Assembly: GCA_963662175.1 (NCBI GenBank)
Contig: OY759225.1
Location: 10,799,107-10,863,106 of the forward strand
Reading direction: 5' to 3'
Origin: Aradus depressus
Lineage: Eukaryota; Arthropoda; Insecta; Hemiptera; Aradidae
DNA length: 64,000 nt
The position numbers were made by a program, and so were the translations under genes. Within the stretch, counting starts at the first letter, position 1; every line of letters starts with the position of its first letter. A model generated the notes under the pieces. The model ran no database searches, was not told the origin of the DNA, and saw only the letters and a list, made by a program, of their open reading frames with translations. This document shows, piece by piece, positions 54,101-63,591 of this stretch.

Positions 54101-54306
54101 ACACATGGATTAGGCGGGTATTATACACTATAAAAGTTCTTTTACAAAGATCTTTTATAAAAGAACTTTTACGATAAATGTGATATGTAGTATAATAGCT
54201 CAAGTCTTATAAAATTTGTCTTTTATATAAGTTCTTTTATCATAGTTTGCATTTTCATCCAATATTTGATAAATGTTGTCTCTCCCACTCCTGCTGTTTC
54301 CTTTCT

Positions 54307-54620
54307 TCACGTTGTATGCGTGCGCATATCTCCCTCCCGAGGTATGCGACTACTGTATTGAAAGCTTGAGTAGCTCTCGCCTGTGGCAAGAAATCGCAGA
54401 GTAACCATAAGTCGTTCCTCAGGGGGTATTGGGTTACGCAAATGTGTCATTTCCCGAGATATTATTGGTCCCACCTTCAGAAGCAAGTAATCGAAGGTTT
54501 TTTTATTCATCCTCAAATAGTTCAAGTAACTTTTTGTATCTTCCATGGACAGTTCTTTCAGTAAATTCTGATGGATGCTCATAAACTCGCGCCGCACAAC
54601 CCAAGGTCTTACCTACAAAC
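54307..54620 (-). pseudogene. Harbinger (HARBI1-like) transposase N-terminal fragment
   Basis: Reading minus from about 54620: VRPWVVRREF, HQNLLKELSMEDTKSYLNYL, RMNKKTFDYLLLKVGPIISR, NPIPPEERLMVTLRFLATGE and SYSSFQYSSRIP. The RPW..R..F start and the PPEERL..TLRFLATGES block are characteristic of PIF/Harbinger transposases, whose full length is about 350-400 residues. After SSRIP the similarity ends and the frame runs to a stop, so the DDE catalytic domain is deleted. The frame's nominal first codon is GTG, so the true start lay further upstream. Confidence 0.88.
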
Positions 54621-54649
54621 GTTTCTTTATATTCTTACTAGCAGTAATA

Positions 54650-55155
54650 CCCGGCGTTGCCCGGGGAACTTTGACTTTTCTCCCAATATCTCCTATAAGG
54701 CTATTCAGTTCCTCGACAGTACATTCATGATGTTATAATTTTCAATTATTCATACGGAATAAGGCTTATAGTCCTTCAACTGTAGTAACGCTAGCTTTGG
54801 AGCTAAAACTAATTTATTCAAAAAGATTTCTCATTAATCGTTGCAATGGTTTTCGAGTTACAAAGATTGCGTGAGTGGATGCTGGGATGGACCAGGGGTT
54901 GATTAAAAATAGACCTTAACCTTCCGGTAGATAAAACTTATCTATTCAAAAAGATTCCTCATTAATCATTGCAGTGGTTTTTGAGTTACAAAGATTGCGT
55001 GGGTTGATGCTGGGATGGACCAGATATTGAGGTACTAATACGCCTATAACCTTCCACAGACGATGACGAACAAATTAAAAAAAAAAATTAATCAAATCCA
55101 TCAAGCCGTTCGTGAGTTATAGCGGTATAACGCACAGACATTTTCATCTTTGTCA
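54650..55155. repeat. Repeat inside the Harbinger element with a 121-bp internal duplication
   Basis: Begins GTAATACCCGGCGTTGCCCG, a motif I have seen at the edge of dispersed arthropod repeats. GAGTTACAAAGATTGCGTG(A/G)GTGGATGCTGGG-like sequence occurs twice, about 121 bp apart (54828 and 54949). It ends in CGTTCGTGAGTTATAGCGGT and ACGCACAGACATTTTCATCT. Non-coding as far as I can see. Confidence 0.6.
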
Positions 55156-55329
55156 ATAGTGTAATACCCGCCTTAGAGTTAATAAAACTACTAAAAAGTG
55201 AAAATAAATGAATAAATAAATACTTGAAAATACGAGTACAAACAAAATAATATTATACAGTAGATTGAAATTAAAAATTAAATTAAATTAAGATAATATT
55301 TTTTGATAACCTTGCCAAAAGGAAATCGA

Positions 55330-55440
55330 GATTCTGTCATGTAAAAGAAAATGCATAATTTGGCCAACGTTTCGAAAACTATTTATTTTCTTCTTCAAGG
55401 CCTTGTAATGACTTGAGTGGATGTGTGTGGTGATGGTGTT
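55330..55440. repeat. Possible Penelope-like element end
   Basis: GGCCAACGTTTCGAAAACTA then TTCTTCTTCAAGGCCTTG is the kind of AACGTTTCG...CTTCAAGG pattern found near PLE termini. No RT or endonuclease coding nearby. Weak. Confidence 0.35.
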
Positions 55441-55474
55441 GTGAGTTTGTGTCCAGTGTAGTGAGTGCGAGCAT

Positions 55475-55513
55475 ACATATATATATATATTTATTTATAT
55501 ATGTATGCTCGCA

Positions 55514-55557
<44 letters not shown>
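55475..55557. repeat. TA microsatellite with palindromic flanks
   Basis: GCGAGCATACATATATATAT and ATATATGTATGCTCGC are inverted around a centre, followed by a TA run of about 40 bp. Confidence 0.9.
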
Positions 55558-55560
<3 letters not shown>

Positions 55561-55799
55561 GCGAGAAAATATCAAATTAATATAATACAAATATAATATA
55601 TTCTGAAATTAATTAACAATATATTTTGAGAAGAGAAAAAATTATAATACCTAATTACTTACACTTATTATTTCTATTGTTTTTTTTTATGTGTTAAGGT
55701 CATCTATTGATACATTAATATATACATAAACATACATAAAACGATAACAATTAACAATTATTGTCCTGACTACAGTGTTCATTCAAGCATGGTTTAATT
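55558..55799. other. AT-rich stretch, no gene
   Basis: Nothing recognised. Confidence 0.5.
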
Positions 55800-56110
55800 C
55801 TCTAGCTACACAATGTATAGGCGAAGTTATGTAATCGACCTGAAATTCGATTTTGAGTTCCCAACCTCCTGATTCCAAAAATTAAGAAAATAAATTCATT
55901 TGTGAATAAGACTACTCGATAAAATGAACATATCGACACGAAATTTTATATGTGGATCTACAACCCCATAAGGACGACATCTATTGATTTTCAGCTAAAT
56001 CGGTCAAAAGAAAGTGGTGGATCAGATAAGGGGGCTCAAAAACTACAATAAGTGATTATATGAAGAATGTAACATCATGAAATTGAGTATGATGATTCGG
56101 AAGTCCCTAT
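55800..56110 (-). repeat. rep-G copy
   Basis: TACACAATGTATAGGCGAAG, TTATGTAATCGACCTGAAAT, CCAACCTCCTGATTCCAAAA, AACATATCGACACGAAATTT and CAGCTAAATCGGTCAAAAGA in order. Confidence 0.68.
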
Positions 56111-56689
56111 TTTATTTATTTTTGGCCTTATGAGATTATAATATGCACAATGCAAAAAAAATATTAAAATTAAAAGTTGTCAAACCACTTTTTAAACCGT
56201 TCAGTGATGTGTCTAACATAACCCATAAGTTTGAATAAGCCTCACACAGACGGACATTCATTTATATATATATATATAGAGAGAGAGAGAGGTTTGTAAA
56301 TAAAAATTCAATTTTGTTTTTATTTTTACTTTATTGATAGTAAAAAACATTATTTATCTAATGACATTATTCTAATGCTTTTGGATACACAATATTTTTA
56401 GTTGTTCCATCTGGTGCATATACATGTAAATCTGATGGTTTTCCAATAGGTACGTGAACAGGCTACAGTAAAGTTATTACTTGTAGAATGTAAATTTTAA
56501 AAAACAGACATTACGAAAAAAAAATGTTTAATACTGCTGAAACGACATTTTTTTTCCAAAACAAAAAAAATGTAAATATATTTTTTATATGTGATACATA
56601 CACGACTTTCTTGATATTCACATGGTAAGGTTAAGGTGCATAATATGTGCGATGCATATTAGCCATGTCACTGTGTTATCATCTAGTTA
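56111..56689. other. Unassigned AT-rich stretch
   Basis: GAGAGAGAGAG after a short TA run near 56270. TTGTTCCATCTGGTGCATAT and TGATGGTTTTCCAATAGGTA near 56400-56450 look less random and could be coding on the minus strand (a short exon), but I cannot assign them. Confidence 0.35.
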
Positions 56690-56823
56690 TTTACGACATC
56701 CATGGCCCCGGAAGGGAGTTTCATCTAAGAAATAAAACTCACTCCCGGACGGGATTCGAACCCGCAAACCATGATGAGACCATGTTACTAAAGCCCTACG
56801 CTCTAGCCCGCACCATGGCCTCC
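56690..56823 (-). repeat. tSINE-B copy
   Basis: In reverse: GAGGCCATGGTGCGGGCTAG, GTAGGGCTTTAGTAACATGG, B box GGGTTCGAATCCCGTC, then GGAGTGAGTTTTATTTCTTA. It parallels 45301-45399 through the head. Confidence 0.65.
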
Positions 56824-56935
56824 AAAAGTCCCCAGGAAAGACATCTATTAATTTTCAACCAAATTGATTTCGGGGACCGAATACATTTTGATTAATTCGC
56901 GTTGGGGAAGTACACAGTGACTCAGAGATGCCTTT
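56824..56935 (-). repeat. rep-G end piece
   Basis: TTCAACCAAATTGATTTCGG, TTAATTCGCGTTGGGGAAGT, then a decayed palindrome (CACAGTGACTCAGAG). Confidence 0.58.
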
Positions 56936-57109
56936 TTTTTTTATTTTTAGCAATGAATTATTCATAAATAATAAGTTCATTAACACACAACAACGTTTTA
57001 TTTATGGAACGGAAAATAAAGAAATGAGTGGAACTATGTTCAGCCAACCATGAGTTGTATCTGGTAATTGTGCTTTTACGTCGTGCCAAGCGCTGCTTAC
57101 AGGTCGCCA

Positions 57110-57475
57110 TCATCCATTCCGGTGAGAAAGAATAGGTGTCGTCTTTGGAGGGCTTTGAATTTACATATGAAATTTTGTGTTAATACATTGATTACGGCGA
57201 TTTTTAGAAATTTTGTTTTGAGCCTCTCCCCTAACACCCCCCTTCCCTTGGGCCGATTTGGCTGAAAATCAATAGGTGTCGTCTTTAAAGGGTTCCTAAA
57301 TACACATATAAAATGTCGATACATTCATTCTATAGAGAGTTATCGTGTTACATACAGACATCATTTCCCCATTTTTGAAATCAGGAAGTCGAAAAACATG
57401 AAATTAATGGAAAACACATCCACTTTTTGATCGGTTACATAACTTCCCTATACTTTGTATAGCTGGGCAAGAGTA
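57110..57475 (+). repeat. rep-G copy, tail side complete
   Basis: AATAGGTGTCGTCTTTGGAG, TGGGCCGATTTGGCTGAAAA, CATTCATTCTATAGAGAGTT, CATTTTTGAAATCAGGAAGT and TTTTTGATCGGTTACATAAC, CTATACTTTGTATAGCTGGG. Confidence 0.7.
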
Positions 57476-57526
57476 GAAAAGGCGGCAGTTGGGCCAGAGA
57501 GACATAGACAGCCTCTCCAGTACAAA

Positions 57527-57640
57527 GCCGGTGATTTGTGCTGAGGAAGTACAAAGCCGGAGATTTTTGCTGGGGAAGTACAAAGCTGGTGATTTGTGCT
57601 GGGTACAAAGCCGGTGATTTGTGCTGGGCACTAAGCCGGC
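57527..57640. repeat. Short tandem repeat, about four 30-36-bp units
   Basis: AAGCCGGTGATTTGTGCTG, with or without GGGAAGTAC, repeated. Units resemble the GGGGAAGTACATTGCCGGTG end of rep-G, so this may be a local amplification of that terminus. Confidence 0.82.
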
Positions 57641-58641
57641 TTAGTGCTAGAGAGGTCTATCTTTGTCCGGCCCAACTGAAGTATACTACTACAGGTGTTA
57701 AACACCCTTAGAACGCATTCGTCGGTTAGTGATATCATGTCACTAGTGATATCATGAAAGTTGTTTGCGCTATTTAATTGCACAACTTTTACACTGATAT
57801 TCCCTCCTATTTGCTGATTTCACTCATCATTACCCCAAGTGTGATATGCAACACTTAATCCTTATCATTCATTAACTTTTTGGCTGCACCTTGCACACGT
57901 GCAATTTCACCCATCGGTTGAGGCAGCTCTGGGGTAGAAACTAAATGAGATTATGGCGGATTGGAGGCCACAGCCGAAATGTACGGTTCTTAAAGAAGAA
58001 GAGTTTGGCATTCGAATCTCCGTGAGCTGACAATATTTGGGACGTCCAATAGTACTGCACCCCAGTTGAGGCGTACGTCCGGTTACTTCGTGAACAACAT
58101 TGCCATTTTCTCACTGTCGTCCATTCCTTGCTACGTTCTGCTCTTGACCGTCTTGGCTAGACCTAAGGGCTCTCAGCACCCATAGTCGTTGACACAGTCT
58201 CCAGAAAGCTTCCTCCCACCATTTTCTCCCTGCTTCATCAGATCCTTCTGACCGCACTTTCATCTATCTTTTTTTCTTCTTGTTGACCTCATATAACCTA
58301 TAACTTCAAGATAAGTATACCAATTTGCCAATGGACTTCCCCATCGTCTCGTCTGGCCAGGCCCCCACTGATGACGTACTAAGCGAGATTGTTCTTTCTA
58401 ACCACTACTCAGATCGGGGAATTCCAAACCGCGATCCTATGAGAGATGTATAGTGATTATACATCTCTTCACTACATTTACTACGCCTTTTATTCATATA
58501 TTCTTCTATTCATATAAATACATATATTTACAATCTTATCTCGTAAATTAAATCAATTTTAATTAAATTGTCATACATATTTCACCTGGCATTAATGAAT
58601 GAAAATCCATCTAGGAGTAAGATTTTTACTTGAATCTTATT
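57641..58641. other. Unassigned stretch, moderately G+C-rich
   Basis: 57950-58460 has a composition unlike its neighbours (CAGTTGAGGCGTACGTCCGG, GACCTCATATAACCTATAAC) but no frame over 60 codons. It could be an old LINE or gene fragment. TGATATCATGTCACTAGTGA near 57730 is a short palindromic stretch. Confidence 0.35.
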
Positions 58642-58909
58642 TAGTTATTGTGAATCATGCCCGGGCTTTAACTACAAGGTCATATCGTCTACTACCAGGG
58701 CGCTCTTTCGTCGTTCTGGTGTACTCTACAGTCCTAAATAGTTTTTTTACCTAGGATGGGGTCAACGAGTACCTGACATCGCACAGGCTCGGAACTATCG
58801 TTTAAGGTCCCATCCGAAGGACGGCGTGCTCAAGATTTTTTCACGTCTTAGATAAGATATCTAAGAGCCTCTAGTAAAGCACGAATACCACTGAACTACC
58901 GGCATCCTC
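58642..58909 (-). repeat. tSINE-A, B-box region deleted, AACTA tail
   Basis: TAGTTATTGTGAATCATGCC to CTAGTAAAGCACGAATACCA: the whole B-box segment between GCCTC and the head is lost. Confidence 0.88.
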
Positions 58910-59149
58910 GCGAATGAATGAATTTTAGTAATTATAGACGTATTTTATGTGTGAAATGAATAATTTAATTGTGATATACTTCTATAGTATAATTTGTAAG
59001 CTTGTAGGAGATCAATGGCTGAGATAATATTAACAAAATGGAACTGTTTATAGACTATAAAGAGATTAGTTTAGGCTATTGCTTCAAAAGATATATATAT
59101 TTTTTATTATTTTTTTTGTATTATTTATGAAGTGATGTCATGAGGGTTC

Positions 59150-59310
59150 ACCGCTGGCTGTTTTTCCTCTCTCAAGCCTTTCATGTCATATTTATTTTTA
59201 TTATTTTATTTTATTTTTATTATTTTTGGATAGTAAATGTCAGCCCAGGCGCTGGTTGTGCATTTTTTACATAGTTGTGGCTTACAATAAATGAATACAA
59301 AAAAATATAT
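59150..59310 (+). mobile_element. Jockey-related LINE 3' UTR fragment
   Basis: GAGGGTTCACCGCTGGCTGT, CCTCTCTCAAGCCTTTCATG and CATAGTTGTGGCTTACAATA parallel the order of motifs in the 3' UTRs at 2090-2240 and 48200-48350. Ends AATACAAAAAAAT. Coding part absent. Confidence 0.5.
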
Positions 59311-59395
59311 ATATTTATTTATTCATGTTTATGTCATATCTTGTTTTTATAATTTTTGAATTGTTTCTTTTATCCTGGTTACTTGCACTATTTAT

Positions 59396-59726
59396 AGGTT
59401 AGGTTTTATGACTCATGCCCGGACTTCAGGTCGCCTACTACCAGAGCGCTCTTTCGTCACTCTGGTGGACATGAGCCCGACTCTACTGTGGGAGTCCTAA
59501 ATTTTGCCTACCCTAAATTTTTTATTCACCTAGGGTAGGTGTCTTTAACGAGTACCTGACATCGTACAGGCTCGGGACCATCGCTTAACGTCCCATCCGA
59601 AGGACGGCGTGCTTAACTTTATTTTACCTCCCAGATAAAATAAACTAAGGGCCTCGGTCGGGTTACGAACCCACGTTCTTGAGCTCAGAAGTCAAGCACG
59701 CATAGCACTGAGCTACCGGCGCCCTC
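59396..59726 (-). repeat. tSINE-A, full-length, 11-bp target duplication
   Basis: GCACTATTTAT at 59385-59395 and 59727-59737. A short deletion near the tail (GCCCGGACTTCAGGTCGCC). Confidence 0.95.
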
Positions 59727-59881
59727 GCACTATTTATATTAAAGAGCATTGTCTATTTTTACTATTTCGATATTATTGGTATCTTTTTATTTAGTTGTCA
59801 TCTTGCTTATTATGTACAATTCTTTATATAGATATATTTTATTTTATTTTATTTTATATACTTAACTATAAGAATATTTAT

Positions 59882-59886
<5 letters not shown>

Positions 59887-59911
<25 letters not shown>
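59887..59911. repeat. Poly(A) run of about 25
   Basis: Isolated long A run after TATTTATTTTGT; possibly the tail of a + strand retrocopy, or of chance origin. No coding part recognised upstream. Confidence 0.6.
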
Positions 59912-59912
<1 letters not shown>

Positions 59913-60424
59913 TTGCCATTCAAAATGGGTGTGGACAGAGGTGGTCATAAAATTGTCTACGGTTTGTGTCCTCTTCATTCTTTCACTATGATCAATGGTT
60001 TTGTTGTTAGGGCAAAAATGGTCTTCGACGGAACCTTTCAATGTGCTATCTGACCATGGTAGCCTGTAATTATTTATTTTAAAATAATTTTTTTTTTGTA
60101 TTAAATTGGAGTACACTATCATTGTTATTATATTGTTACGAACTGAATAATTTTTGTATGTCAGTGGGTCATGTCATGTATTTATTGTTGATCTAGAACG
60201 ACTAGGAAGATCCACCGCTGTGATCACGAACCTAGGGTGGGGATTACGCCGTGCGTGAAAGTGTCGCCTCACGTTTTTGCCATTAACGAAAGGACAATAG
60301 TCACTTGCAACGCCCTGGGCCTCGCCTGCCAGACGTGAGGCCTCGGGAATTCTGCTTGTAAGAGAATCTACACCCAAGTATTCGTGGCTGTCACACATTA
60401 TTATGTGCACGGAGAGCAGCCCTT

Positions 60425-61520
60425 TTAAGGACTACAAGGGCCTATAAAACTGTCTCAACGGCTGCGCTACAGTTGCCAGCAGGAGCTTCACCCATAGACT
60501 TGGTCGTTCCCTCGTACTTCTGTATACGTAATACAGTGGAGTCCAGATAATCAGGACTAGATGGGACCGGACCCCGTCCGGAACACTGAAAGTCCGGATT
60601 AAACGGAATTTGCTGCAAAATGCACATTATAAATATTTTAGCGATTTTTTTATCTCATAAATACATCTTTTCGTTCAGCTTAATTTTATCTAAGTTTTCG
60701 ACCTACGAACTGAGATAGGGTTAACAAAACAAAACATCTTTGTGATTAAAACTCAAAATTTATTTATTGTATAGTACAGTACTACAGTACAAAAAAACCA
60801 CGGTACATTAATGTTATAATGTAAAAATTAAGAATTTTAAAAACGAAATATGTAAACGTTAAATTCTGAACAGGACTATAAAATAAAACAATGTACAGTA
60901 CGTAATGAAAACAAGAATAATATTTTTAGACTCACTGAAAAAAGTCATTTCCTTGAAAAATAGGGTGCGCGCTATTCATCTTAGCCAACTGAATAAGTCA
61001 AGTCAACCCTCTGTTTGAACTATTTTCGTACTTACCGCTCGCTAAATTTAATTTTTAGTTTACTAAATTTTGATTAGTTTTTTTTCAATTCCGTCCGGAT
61101 TAACCAAATGTCCGGATAATCGGTGTCCTCTACTCTACTGTATGTCTTTAGGAGCCCTTACGCCTAGCCCTGGAAGAAGAGATCCGCGGACAGTCCAGAC
61201 CAGAGCATTGCAAGGTGTCCAGGAATTGATAATGGAAATTATGGCCGAAAAATGTAAGAATGCTTCCGGACGTCCGGATATGGCTCTGTACGTGGGTACA
61301 GCTTGACGATTGGACGTCCCAGACATTAATATTAACAGTTCAAGGATTTTCTTTAAGAAGGAAAACAACCCGAATTGCTCATGTGGGGGCATCGAGACTG
61401 CAGAACATGTAGTCCTTGGATGGAGTTGATATGCGGGACCGGATCATATCTGAGGCTGGATCTGAGGAGACCAGCTACCCAGTAGCTGATCTGTCGTCTC
61501 CTTGTGGTTAGACGCATGCC
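60425..61520 (+). pseudogene. LINE (R1/jockey-like) C-terminal remnant, split by a MITE
   Basis: Before the MITE (60425-60533), one frame reads RTTRAYKTVSTAALQLPAGA then SPIDLVV, the AYRTVST.ALQVLAGV.PIDL motif found just after the RT domain in many insect LINEs. After the MITE (about 61141 on), the decayed sequence reaches FFKKENNPNCSCGGIETAEH then VVLGW, a C.C.G..ETAEHV zinc-knuckle-like stretch typical of the very end of such ORFs. Frames shift between the blocks and several stops are present. The upstream part near 60180-60420 is less AT-rich but unassigned. Confidence 0.72.
60534..61140. mobile_element. Tigger-like MITE inserted in the LINE
   Basis: CAGTGGAGTCCAGATAATCA at the left and CGGTGTCCTCTACTCTACTG at the right, with internal TCCGGATTAA/TCCGGATAATC motifs, form imperfect inverted repeats flanked by TA on both sides. 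The left end resembles the 9.0-kb Tigger. 607 bp, no transposase recognised. Confidence 0.7.
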
Positions 61521-61584
61521 CAGGACTTTATTTCGAGGATTTTATTTCGTATACATAGTTAATTGTTTTAGGGTGATTACAAAA

Positions 61585-61915
61585 TTAATTCAAGTCTTCT
61601 AGTTTGTTTAAAACTGTTTCAGGGTCTAGATGAATGTCTCTGTGTATGGACATCAGAGCTAATCCATTCAATCTGTCTTGGCCAATACTATTTTTGATAT
61701 AGCTTTTCATACATCTAAGGGTCGAGAAAGACCGTTCACTTGTTGCTACAGAAACTGGAAGTGTAGCAGTTTCAAAAACCTGTGAATTGTTGCAAAAATG
61801 TTCTTGTCACATTGTTTTAGGCTTGAAATAAAATATTTTCGAACAGCTTTCTCTGCCCAAGGTGAAGCTTCAACAGGATCCGCACGACCTCTAGTAGGAA
61901 AATGTTTTATGTAAA
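61585..61915 (-). pseudogene. hAT transposase C-terminus (dimerisation domain)
   Basis: On the minus strand from about 61800: SQVFETATLPVSVATSERSF, STLRCMKSYIKNSIGQDRLN and GLALMSIHRDIHLDPETVLN, ending KLEDLN and a stop at 61585-61587. This is the classic hAT C-terminal dimerisation domain (LPVS.AT.ERSFS.LR.IK...L...M...RLN.LAL..I). Upstream, LKQCDKNIFATIHRFLK is in another frame, so there is at least one frameshift. The rest of the transposase (normally 500-700 residues) is missing. Likely an old immobile copy. Confidence 0.88.
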
Positions 61916-62010
61916 TAAATTATTCCATGGAAGTAAAAATAGTTTTATTATTTACAAATATTGTTTGTGGGAGCAGAAGAAAGCAGTATGACAGGCCAGG
62001 GACGACCATC

Positions 62011-62317
62011 GTGCCCGGGCTTTAACTACTATCGCCTACTTCCAGAGCGTTCTTTCGTCACTCTGGTGGACATGACCCCGACTCTACTGTGGGTGTCCTA
62101 AATTTTGCCTGCCCTAAATTTTTATTCACCTAGGGCTCTTTAACGAGCTACCTGACATTGTACAGGCTCGAGACCATCGCTTAGCTTCCGAAGGATGGCA
62201 TGCTTAAGTTTATATTTCCTCCCAGATAAAATAAACTAAGGGCCTCGGTCGGGTTTCGAACCCACGTTTTTGAGCTCAGAAGTCAAGCACGCATACCACT
62301 GAGCTACCGGCACCCTC
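62011..62317 (-). repeat. tSINE-A, tail-truncated; part of a local duplication
   Basis: Shares with the copy at 63254-63580 the unusual GCTTAGCTTCCGAAGGA and TTTATATTTCCTCCC changes, and both are followed by the same unique flank (62325 and 63650). Confidence 0.92.
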
Positions 62318-62324
62318 GGATTGT

Positions 62325-62570
62325 TTTAATGTATAGTTTCCAGTATTTGGTTGTGAATGAAGTTTTTAAAATTTTAATCTTTCGGTTTAGAGTGATTTTT
62401 ATTTGTTATATAAAGACATTTTTGTGTTTTCTGTTCCCATTTTGAGTTTTTCAAGTTTTCTTTTGTACCTCCCTGTCATTAAGTGTGTACTGTTTGAAAA
62501 TAATGAATACACAGTTCCTCACTTCATTGTGGATTATTTAAAGTAAGTTAAATTTATGGTCTTCCCCAGC
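62325..62570. repeat. Direct duplicate of 63650-63830
   Basis: TATAGTTTCCAGTATTTGGT, TGTGAATGAAGTTTTTAAAA, AAGTGTGTACT(G/C)TTTGAAAA and GTAAGTTAAATTTAT are shared. Non-coding. Confidence 0.85.
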
Positions 62571-62911
62571 TCGTCATAGCCTCACTTCATTCCATGAATC
62601 ACAGTCGTTTTCCAAGTGCAAGGTGCACCTAAAAAAATTAATAATAAATAAAAAAATGCCCCGGGACCAGTTGCATATTTTCCCTTCATAATTGAACACC
62701 ATTTTTCCTTTCATATTGCATTTTTTTAATGAAGTTTTGATAGAAATCTATATATTTTCTTTCATTTAATCTATTTAAGTCGTTTTGTGCTTAAAATCAG
62801 TGTTCTTCTTTTTCAAGATATTTGAATAATGTTATTCATCTAAAAAATTGTCTTAGATGAAGTAATCACTTGTAGACTTTCTAGGCTTCAGAAATATATA
62901 TGTATATATGA

Positions 62912-63135
62912 GAGGGCGCCGGTAGCTCAGTGGTGTGCTTATGCTTGTCTTCTGAGCTGAAGAACGTGGGTTCGAAACCTGGCCGAGGCCCTTAGTTTAT
63001 TTTATCTGGGAGGTAAAATAAACTTAAGCACGCCGTCCTTCGGTTGGGACGTTAAGCGATGGTCCCGAGCCTGTACGATGTCAGGTATTCATTAAAGTAA
63101 GCAAAATAGTTGTTGTCATAATAACTAACTAACCT
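62912..63135 (+). repeat. tSINE-A, internally deleted, AACTA tail
   Basis: Intact A box (TAGCTCAGTGGTGTGC) and B box (GGTTCGAAACC). The sequence jumps from GGTATTCATTAAAG to the tail GTCATAATAACTAACTA, losing about 190 bp. Confidence 0.9.
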
Positions 63136-63253
63136 TCTTATCGACCGACGAGGCGCTTTGATCGATAACGTCTCTTCTAGATGTATGATGAAAGAAATAA
63201 TGTATGTAGTTATGTTTTATTTCTTTAAATGTTTTGAGTTATAATAACTAACT

Positions 63254-63580
63254 AGGTTAGGTTTTATGACTCATGCCCGGGCTTTTACTACGAGGTCATA
63301 TCGTCTACTACCAGAGCGCTCTGGTGGACATGAGCCCGACTCTACCGTGGGAGTCCTAAATTTTGCCTGCCTTAAATTTTTATTCACCTAGGGCAGGGGT
63401 CTTTAACGAGTTAACTGACATCGTACAGGCTCGAGACCATTGCTTAGCTTCCGAAGGACGGCATGCTTAAGTTTATATTTCCTCCCAGATAAAATAAACT
63501 AAGGGCCTCGGTCGGGCTACGAACCCACAACCTTGAGCTCAGAAGTCAAGCACGCATACCACTGAGCTACCGGCGCCCTC
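63254..63580 (-). repeat. tSINE-A, full-length, 11-bp target duplication, inserted at an AACTA tract
   Basis: AATAACTAACT at 63243-63253 and 63581-63591. The target looks like the tail of another SINE (GAGTTATAATAACTAACT). Confidence 0.95.
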
Positions 63581-63591
63581 AATAACTAACT

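Larger units (their letters stand above)
54113..55172 (-). mobile_element. PIF/Harbinger DNA transposon, defective
   Basis: GGCGGGTATTATACACTAT at the left and ATAGTGTAATACCCGCC at the right are inverted repeats (one 2-bp indel), with TTA on both sides (54110-54112, 55173-55175): the 3-bp TWA target typical of Harbinger. Inside is an N-terminal Harbinger transposase fragment and a separate repetitive segment. At 1060 bp it is too short to be autonomous. Confidence 0.9.

Noticed and set aside
53724..55185. Larger element bounded by TTAACTCT and AGAGTTAA outside the fold-back and Harbinger
   Set aside because: Only 8-9 bp pair, and no target duplication or extended similarity supports it.
60174..60410. 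78-codon minus-strand ORF (SRIPEASRLAGEAQGV...)
   Set aside because: Its composition is more protein-like than most, but I recognise no family, and the adjacent LINE motifs run on the opposite strand.
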